Shown in pieces: positions 56,905 to 64,000 of a stretch of 64,000 bases of DNA. Under the pieces are notes generated by a model. That model made no database searches and had not been told where the DNA came from. It saw nothing but the letters and a program-made list of their open reading frames with translations. The stretch is from assembly GCA_032718475.1 (NCBI GenBank), contig JAUCBJ010006842.1, forward strand, positions 1 to 64,000, in the 5' to 3' direction. A program made the position numbers and the translations under genes. Origin of the DNA: Nemertoderma westbladi (lineage: Eukaryota > Xenacoelomorpha > Nemertodermatida > Nemertodermatidae). Each line of letters opens with the position of its first letter. The first letter of the stretch is position 1.

Positions 56905-57020
56905 CCACTAAAATAATTGCGTATTACCACACCCCCAAAATAAATACATATTCCCCCAAAATATATACATATTTCCCCAAAATGAATTAGTATTTCTACA
57001 GAATATATACATATTCCTTC
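56905..57020. repeat. degenerate CCCCCAAAATAAATACAT array
   Basis: Four units of about 27 bp (ACCCCCAAAATAAATACATA, CCCCCAAAATATATACATAT and variants). Direct orientation relative to the array at 52700. Confidence 0.6.
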
Positions 57021-57190
57021 AATATATATATAAAGAGTTAATTGTATTTTATTTATTAATCAAGCACGTTAAGTACCGGTAGGAATGTCAGTGCCAAAGT
57101 ATGTAAAAAACTAAAAAACAACAAGACCTAGATGTTGCATGCAATCAGTGATCAGCTGACGGCAGCCAGCTGATTGGTAGGTTTCGATGT

Positions 57191-57851
57191 ATGGTCGAGC
57201 ATGAGCTAGCCGTAGTTCCAGCCGCTAGGGGGCATGCAGGCAGTGGTTCTGGGGGCGCGGCACCAACAGCTGTCCCCACCAAGGTCATTGACCCGGTTGA
57301 CCAGGCAGCTTCTGATGATTCCAAGCCTATTATCTGTAAGTTTGAGTACCGAGGTCGGGCAACTGATCTGCTTGTTCGAAAGTTACGTGGTCTTATACCC
57401 AGGTCTTGCACACGGCCAGTTCGGTTTGTTTTTACAACATCTAAACTGCGTCAGTCTCTCACATCTCTCAAACATCCCATCCTGGAAATCCTTGCGTCTA
57501 ACGTCGTTTACTCTTTCTCTTGTCCCTCTAGTACTGTAAGGAGGAATATGTTGGACACATCATCAATCACTTGTTTGAACGCGTTAGACAGCACCAGGAT
57601 GGGACAGCCAATGATGGGAGCGACAGGGTAAGACTGTGCACAACCACATCATGACGCACCGCGGTGAGCCTAATACACGATGGCTGACTGACTGGCGTGA
57701 ATTGTTTAAACATTTCACTGCAATTGCTAGACAGCCATTGGGGCCAGTCTTGCAAAAGCTTGAAATGTATTACATCCAAACGAGCAAGCCGGTGATCAAC
57801 AAGCAGAAACGTGAGTGGCGTCAATTTACAGTGCTGCTTCGCAGTGGTTAG
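57191..57851 (+). pseudogene. Penelope-like element fragment with GIY-YIG endonuclease
   Basis: The frame 57191-57631 holds LRGLIPRSCTRPVRFVFTTS, then KHPILEILASNVVYSFSCPS; after a one-base frame change near 57535 CKEEYVGHIINHLFERVRQH follows, and after another near 57625 the frame 57636-57851 gives HNHIMTHRGEPN and the tail QTSKPVINKQKREW. VVYSFSC...EYVGH...ERVRQH is the GIY-YIG endonuclease of Penelope-like retroelements. The RT that should precede it is absent. GC-richer than its flanks. Confidence 0.7.
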
Positions 57852-58166
57852 TTACAGTACAGACACATCTTCATTTCGTTACCTGTTCCATCCACCTTTG
57901 GGAATCTCTCTCTACATTTCCTGGCTTGGCCTCCTGAGAATGCCTGATTAATAAATAAAATACTATTAACTCGTTATTATTAGATTTTCAAGCTTCTACT
58001 TCAATCAATATATATACCTAATTATTATTTATTTATAGTAACCTAACCTATTATATGAACTGACGTTTTATCCATTTTATCAACGAAGAGCGTATATTTT
58101 TCGCCTTCCAGGTCGTCATTGGCGGTTATCGTGACGTCACAGTGCGGGTAACTGATCCCACTTACT
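57852..58166. other. no gene seen
   Basis: AT-rich; probably the 3' flank of the Penelope fragment. Confidence 0.4.
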
Positions 58167-59490
58167 ACTAGGATCGGCATGCTGCATTGCAGCTGCATTT
58201 TTAAGAATGCTGTGCCGGCTTGTCAACAAAATTGCACCGCCACAACTCCCTATCACCCATGACATTTGCTAGATCATCCGCATCTTTAAGGCCAGTGTCC
58301 TTTAAGATGCGTCTCAAGAAAGTCATGGGCTGTCCACCATGCTTATTCACTCCATGAGGCTGCCAAAGTACAAGATTATGCACTGGCTGGTCCTCACGGC
58401 GAAAGCAATGTCCTGCAAAGCGGAGGCGATTTTGTTCTAGTGTCAAGCTTGGGGGAACCAATGAGACACCTCCAATGTTATATAGTGTCTGGTTGGAGAT
58501 GTGTGCATTGTACTTGACACAATGTACCCGGCGTAGCATTCTTGTGAATGTGCCACCCAGAGATTTGGTGTCCTCAGCAGTTAGAGCCCAGCATGGACTC
58601 CCGTAGAGGAGTACTGGAACTACTGCTGCTCTAAATAATCGAAACCTTAAGTTTCCGATTAATTCTAGGTGACTTCCAAATCCTGGAAAGCCTATTCAAG
58701 GCTGCCCATGCCTTTCCCTTACGTATTCGAAGGTCCTCACCTGACTTCCGGATCCATGATCCCAGGTAACAGAAGTCGTCCACATGCTCAAGCATACCAT
58801 CCTTTGAGCTTATGCTCATCCGATCAGAGACTTGCTGAGGACTTTCAAAGTTAACTGTCAGAATTTTGGTCTTTCTGGAGTTAATAAAAAGACCAACACT
58901 AGAAGCAGCATGTTCTAATGAGCTGAGGAGCTGCTGGGCTCCCTCTAATGATTCTGAGAGTACTCCTAAGTCATCAGCAAAGTCTAGATCAGTTAGGTAC
59001 TTGGCAGGATTTCCTCGACTTCTGGAGCCAGTAGGTGGAGTTATCATCACCCCATCATCATTATGACGATCTAAGGACATGCGTAGAACATAGTCAACCA
59101 CAATAATGAACAAGAATGGTGCAAGCGTGTCTCCTTGGAGTACGCCCCATAACACTTCAAATGGTTCTGTGTCACCGTCAACAGTAGACACAAATGTTGT
59201 CGAACCATCGTATACTGATCTGATTGCTGCAATAATTTCATCAGGAATCCCATATAATGAAAGTATGCTGAACATACGTGAGCGAGAGACTGAATCAAAG
59301 GCCTTGAAGAAGTCAACAAAGATAACAGCCAGATGCCTGTCTTTCTTTTTTGATAACTCTTCAATTATCCTTCTAAGTGCCAAAATGGGCTCCATGGTCC
59401 CACGACCTTTACGGAACCCATTCTGATTTCCACGTAGCAGTCTCTCAATGGGATCCCTGATGCGATTTAATAGAATTCTATTGTATAGTT
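58167..59490 (-). mobile_element. RTE-like LINE copy, nearly intact RT domain
   Basis: The frame 58631-59506 encodes most of the RT: LLRGNQNGFRKGRGTMEPIL, VDFFKAFDSVSRSR, WGVLQGDTLAPFLF, LTDLDFADD (catalytic pair intact) and FCYLGSWIRKSGEDL. A one-base insertion at about 58645 shifts it; the C-terminal domain continues in 58201-58539 (LRRVHCVKYNAHISNQTLYN ... FVDKPAQHS). The 3' end CCTAGTAGTA is at 58167-58175. The element is 5'-truncated at about 59487 and is the youngest-looking copy in the window. Confidence 0.9.
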
Positions 59491-59647
59491 GAATATTATA
59501 GTTCATATATTATAGTATAGTTCATTGATATTCGAGGACAGAGGTAAATGTGCGGGAGAAAAAAGAGTGGGCCACAAACCAATCAGGAACATATAAAGTT
59601 TGTTCTTCCTTGAACGCCGAAAGTTCATGTACTGGAAAAAACGGTCG

Positions 59648-60172
59648 TCCGTTACAGCTCGGCCACAGGTGTGTTGCAACTCGGTCATAAGTGAATAACA
59701 GCTCGGCAAACAAGTGATTAACAGGTCGGTTATGAATGAGTTACAGCTCGGTCGTGAGTGGGTTACAGCTCGGTCGTGAGTGGGTTACAGCTCGGTCACA
59801 AGTGAGTTACTGCTCGGTCATAAGTGAATAACAGCTCGGCAAACAAGTGAGTTACAGCTCGGTCGTGAGTGGGTTACAGCTCGGTCGTGAGTGGGTTACA
59901 GCTCAGTCGTGAGTGGGTTACAGCTCAGTCATGGGTGAGTTACAGCTCGGTCATAAGTGAATAACAGCTCGGCAAACAGTTAACAGTTACAGCTCGGTTA
60001 TGAGTGAGTTACAGCTCGGTCGTTAGTATATTACAGCTCGGTGACGAGTGAGTTACAGCTCGGTCGTGAGTAGGTTACAGCTTGGTCACGAGTGAGTTAC
60101 AGCTCGGTCGTGAGTGGGTTACAGGTCGGTCACAGGTGAGTTACAGCTCGGTCACAGATGAGTCACATTATT
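59648..60172. repeat. tandem array, ~20-22-bp unit
   Basis: More than 20 copies of GTTACAGCTCGGTCGTGAGTG and variants (GGTCATAAGTGAATAACAGC, GGCAAACAAGTGA). A higher-order repeat of about 150 bp is visible (the GGCAAACAAGTG variant recurs at 59704, 59848 and 59972). Confidence 0.9.
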
Positions 60173-60690
60173 TACAGGTGTTTTACAAATTTTCAACAAA
60201 AAAATTGTTTTTTGGCTATTCTTAATTAAGAATTTTTTTTCGAATGACACATCAAATTTATATACAACTAATTAATGGGGGGGGTGTTTGAATTGATTAC
60301 TGTACCAAAGAGCGATTAAGGGGGGGGGGGGGGGGGGGGTACACCATTTTGGTCCAAAATATGTAGAAATAGATTTTGTGATCTATTATATTGCACTATT
60401 AAATGGTGTTTCCAAATCTGAAAACCTATATTTAATGGATATATATAATTTAATTTAGGGTGGAGGAGAGGTGGGGGGGGGGGTATATTTTATATTACAA
60501 ATATATTTTATATATTAATAATCCTGAGAAGGGGAGGGCGGGGGGCAAGTAACGTGGCACAAAAATAAATAAAGATCTGTTCTACTCTATTGATTATTTA
60601 TTTAATTTGAAACAATTGAATATTTTAGTAAATTCTAACAAAAACAAACAGTCTCAGTCTCTCTAGTCCATTTAGTCTCTCTGTTCTTGG
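60173..60690. other. no gene; several poly-G tracts
   Basis: G-runs at 60277, 60320-60338 and 60473-60482 in AT-rich sequence. Confidence 0.5.
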
Positions 60691-60691
60691 T

Positions 60692-60993
60692 TTATTTTCT
60701 ACGCAGCTCTGGTTGTGGTGGAGCGAGTTGACCAGAACATTGGGCGGCATCTACCGAGGATGTTGCCGCCGGGTTCTTTCCATTGCCCTGTTGATAGAGT
60801 CCTGCGTCGGGTGGGGGAGGAGCCGCGCGGTTCTGAGGGCCCTGTTGACGGGCTTCTGCGCCGGGTGGGGAAGGAGCCGCGGCGTTCTGAGGGCCCTGTT
60901 GACGGGCTTCTGCGTCGGGTGGGGGAGGATCCGTCCGGTTCTGAGGGCCCTGTTGATGGGCAACAGCAACGGGTTGTTGATTCCGTTGAGCAC
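60692..60993 (-). CDS. candidate Pro/Gln-rich repeat exon
   Basis: Minus frame downstream of a good acceptor (TTTGTTATAG at 61003-60994). Repeats of about 54-60 bp encode QQGPQN(R/A)AAPPPPDAEAR in one frame and NRALRTPRLLPHPAQKPV in another; both are open, so the frame is undecided. The frame ends at 60692 with RRK-stop. RTE tails lie immediately upstream (61021), as for an intronic insertion. It may be the last exon of the gene whose first exon is at 62763-62981, but this is only spatial inference. Repeats could equally be a non-coding minisatellite. Confidence 0.3.
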
Positions 60994-61020
60994 CTATAAC
61001 AAAATACATTATACATACTA

Positions 61021-61108
61021 CTACTAGGATCGGCATGCTGCATTGCAGCTGCATTTTTAAGAATGCTGTGCCGGCTTATCGACAAAATTACACCGCCACA
61101 ACTCCCTA
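61021..61108 (-). mobile_element. RTE-like LINE 3' end, 88-bp copy
   Basis: CTACTAGGATCGGCATGCTG through ACTCCCTA, only the last 88 bp of the family. Confidence 0.85.
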
Positions 61109-61118
61109 CATACTACAA

Positions 61119-61553
61119 CTAGGATCGGCATGCTGCATTGCAGCTGCATTTTTAAGAATGCTGTGCCGGCTTATCGACAAAATTACACCGCCACAACTCC
61201 CTATCACCCATGATATTTGCTAGATCATCCGCATCTTCAAGGCCAGTGTCCTTTAAGATGCGTCTCAAGAAAGTCATGGGCTGTCCACCATGCTTATTCA
61301 CTCCATGAGGCTGCCAAAGTACAAGATTATGCACTGGCTGGTCCTCACGGCGAAAGCAATGTCCTGCAAAGCGGAGGCGATTTTGTTCTAGTGTCAAGCT
61401 TGGGGGAACCAATGAGACACCTCCAATGTTATATAGTGTCTGGTTGGAGATGTGTGCATTGTACTTGACACAATGAACCCGGCGTAGCATTCTTGTGAAT
61501 GTGCCATCCAGAGATTTGGTGTCCTCAGCAGTGAGAGCCCAGCATGGACTCCC
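61119..61553 (-). mobile_element. RTE-like LINE 3' end, 435-bp copy
   Basis: Same family and orientation, 10 bp from the previous copy. It includes the C-terminal frame from TAEDTKSLDGTFTRMLRRVH to FVDKPAQHS, intact for 61152-61553, and is 5'-truncated at the CATGGACTCCC word. Confidence 0.9.
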
Positions 61554-62744
61554 ATCAATCATAAAAACTTTACATAAATGGCTAATTTAGTAATATTACA
61601 TTTAATGGACAGTATGGACGAATTCAAAATGAAAAAAACACACAATAATAATAGCCACTAAGTAGAATAAATATACTATAAGAACGGTAAACGAAAATAA
61701 TACACTCTGTTTAGCATGATCAATGTAGAACACTAACTATTTGAAACTACAATGATAAGTTCCCACTTCTGCCTATATTATTTAATATTATAAATACTTT
61801 AATGTTTTCTTACCTCGAAGTATGGGTATAACATAAGCTCTGTTAACTGGCCATATGGCCAAGATGTGTATGGAGCCCGTCTCCGTCACCCCCTCTGCGT
61901 TAGTGTTCCCTTTGGACCACCCGTAAATGGTCCAACCACCAATATATTCGTTTATGCAGTCTTCAAGATGTCTTCTGATGTTTTCATTACTGATGCTTTG
62001 GAACTTCGACTAATTTTTAAAATTAAAATAATGAGGAATGTAAATAACTTAGAGTACTGACTCTTATTTACAGAGACTTGTTAGATACATACACTACTAG
62101 AGATTTGGAGCAGGTGTGCATCCTAATTTTAAGTCACCATCGACAAATACAATATTTAGATAGAGTTTGTTTAGTTGGCTGGACCTATGTATAAGTGACG
62201 AAATGGAATCAAAAGAAAAATATGTTACGATATGAGTATATTTCGGGCAACAGCCCTTTATCAACTCACGGTAAAATGTACGTAAAAAAAATGTACAGTA
62301 TGTAAAAAATTATCTAATGATAACACCGGTGACCTGGCCAAGAACCTACCTACAGAAAATACAATATTTGCTAAACCTTTCCCCCAATCTTAAGCCAATC
62401 TCAAGCCGAGTCTGTGAGTGTAGTAATTAGTATAAAGATAATTATTAGCTCACAAAAAACATAATCAGTTATATTCTACTCACACACACACACACACACC
62501 CCTACACACTGACATTGGAAAACAAGTTTTGTATAATTATAACTTAGGAAAATTATTTAAAATCACATGTAATTAAGGTTATTAGTTAATTATAGTAAAA
62601 ATAATCCACTAAAATAAGATAATCAGTATTTCGTGAGGTTTTTCTTCAGTATTATATAATATTATAATTTTTAAAATCACACTGAAATACCCCAAAAACG
62701 ATTTTAGATACTTAAAACTCCGTATAACTGAAAATATAATAATT
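61554..62744. other. no gene seen; CA microsatellite
   Basis: A (CA)n run at 62482-62500. Otherwise AT-rich, no recognised repeat. Confidence 0.4.
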
Positions 62745-62762
62745 TCAGTAGGAAATACTTAC

Positions 62763-62988
62763 AGCCGCCATATCGTCCGCGGCAATAAATAATTTCGTGA
62801 AACGTGAAGATGAAAAAGGAAGAGGTATAACCCTCTCCCCATCTATATCTTGGACGTCGAGTTCTACCTCGCATTCCAAAACCCACTGTTTCTGGCCCGC
62901 CTTTGAGCTTCTGCAGCAGGGGCAAGAACAGTAGTCTCCATATAACCCCTGGCATATTGCACCACGGCAATTATTAACCATCTTTGCC
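62763..62988 (-). CDS. candidate first coding exon, Cys-rich
   Basis: Minus strand: acceptor-like TTTACCTTTAG just before AAAGATGG (ATG 62981-62979), 73 whole codons, then a textbook donor GTAAGT at 62762-62757, phase 0. The peptide starts MVNNCRGAICQGLYGDYCSC with a further PCC and C, then an acidic/hydrophobic part (ECEVELDVQDIDGERV) ending FIAADDMAA. Six or seven cysteines within 40 residues suggest a zinc-binding or disulfide module. No family is recognised. Splice signals on both sides make this the best cellular exon candidate at this end, but it could belong to a mobile element. Confidence 0.4.
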
Positions 62989-63099
62989 TAAAGGTAAATA
63001 GTTTAATATTCAGATAAGATAATAAATATTGCATTACAATAATTAGCCCGACAGATATTCCATTATACCTTGCATAGAAGAATATATTTTGTTAAAAAA

Positions 63100-63420
63100 T
63101 TTGATGATCGATGATGATGATGGCGTTGATGTTGAGCTCCTCAACTCGGAGTGTTAATCCCTTCAAATCATCGTTATCTACAACAACATTTGTAATGAAT
63201 GTATCAATGGTTGGGGCGGCCAATACTTCTATGGAGTTATTACTTATTGTTGGTATGTGTGACTCCTCTTCCCTCTAAAACCAGGTTCAAGTAATCTAAC
63301 GAAACCTCCAACCACCACACTAGCACCAAAAATTGGTCGCTGCAGACCCTTTTGGTGTTGATGCTAGGTTTCTCCGGAAGCCAGATCTCTATAAACAATA
63401 AAAATTAAATAAAGTACTAT
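63100..63420 (-). pseudogene. coding-like segment, frames disagree
   Basis: Minus strand: LQRPIFGASVVVGGFVRLLE (about 63270-63345) in one frame and, after a frame change, TIDTFITNVVVDNDDLKGLT and LRVEELNINAIIII (63105-63220) in another. Acceptor-like TTTATTGTTTATAG precedes at 63390. Protein-like patterns without an identified family. Confidence 0.25.
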
Positions 63421-64000
63421 TGTATACCTAATAATAATTAGAGTAATAGCTTATTTACATTACATCTTTGTAAAGATTCATTATCAAAATTTTTCTTACT
63501 AAAATTTTTCTGTAGAAACTACTCATTGACTAATAGATCATTCAATAGCTTATGACCTTGAAGTTATGGGTTCGATACTGGGACATTGCTTTATGTTTTT
63601 TTTGTTTTATTGTGCAAAAAATATAATCCTGCCCTGAAATATAATATTTGATCTCTATTATTTACCATAACTTGTACTTATTCTTGTAATTATAACTAAT
63701 TACGGAATTAACTTTTGTGTTTTACTGATATAGTGTAATGTTATATGATTTACCAATGCCTTCACTACTATAAGTAATGGTGTATAATTTACCATAACTT
63801 TTCAGTGAGTGCATGGATTTTGCTATAATTACGTGCAAACCTTTTCTACTGAAATGCTCTTTCAAAAAATTTAAGAAAATTTAAGAAATTTCACCAAAAA
63901 TATTTAATTTTATTTTTTAAACAGGAAAAAAATAAAATCAATGGATTCCTATGGGATATATTTTTTCCTACAGAAAAAAATTGCAACTTTTTCTCCCGAT
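63421..64000. other. no gene seen
   Basis: AT-rich to the window end. Confidence 0.4.

Noticed and set aside
59648-60172. CRISPR-like array
   Set aside because: Contiguous tandem repeats without unique spacers, in a eukaryotic transposon-rich context.

Overview
This is an AT-rich eukaryotic (invertebrate animal) genomic window dominated by old transposable elements. The evidence is the absence of operon-like gene packing, LINE, Penelope, piggyBac and pogo remnants, large tandem arrays, microsatellites, poly-G runs and plausible splice sites. Frequent short motifs such as TAGGCCTAC and CCGGTACCGG fit a marine invertebrate, but I cannot name the species. No rRNA, convincing tRNA, CRISPR array or prokaryotic gene is visible.

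Layout. 1-5042: the 3' part of an LTR retrotransposon with a gag-like frame, no recognisable pol, a C-poor repeat tract, a polypurine tract and a 3' LTR. Its gag is split by a 2.26-kb inverted-repeat element that holds a foldback element. 5735-5906: a small TIR element. 6870-9834: a GC-rich block ending in a piggyBac transposase whose N-terminus is a tandem 17-18-residue repeat; its right end lies at a TTAA inside an RTE-LINE fragment. 11.2-25.5 kb: an inverted-end element, a pogo/DDE_1 pseudogene, a second transposon pseudogene, a BED-finger fragment, a 1.2-kb satellite, two C-terminal zinc-motif transposase remnants and a MITE with a target duplication. 26-36.5 kb: a foldback with TTAGGG-like arms, a possible membrane-protein exon, a LINE fragment with PHD-like finger plus endonuclease, the longest RTE-like LINE copy and a second piggyBac pseudogene. 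36.9-39 kb: palindromic arrays and a second foldback that shares its core with the one near 2.15 kb.

39.5-52.6 kb: a duplicated segment with two copies of a two-pore-domain (K2P) potassium channel gene. The copy at 41492-42502 is open and complete-looking; the copy at 51575-52290 is truncated and broken. Between them lie RT fragments, two further RTE copies, a decayed hAT-like transposase and a fragment of a second RT family. 53.2-57.9 kb: a cysteine-rich RT element with a long repeat-encoded linker (pseudogene) and a Penelope-like GIY-YIG fragment. 58.2-61.6 kb: RTE copies around a 22-bp tandem array. 60.7-63.3 kb: weak candidates for exons of a cellular gene on the minus strand.

The only strong cellular gene is the K2P channel. 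Everything else of size is mobile or repetitive, with several datable nestings: TIR element into gag, piggyBac into RTE, probable piggyBac-like insertion into the K2P C-terminus, and RTE ends inserted next to each other. All family assignments come from motifs read by eye.
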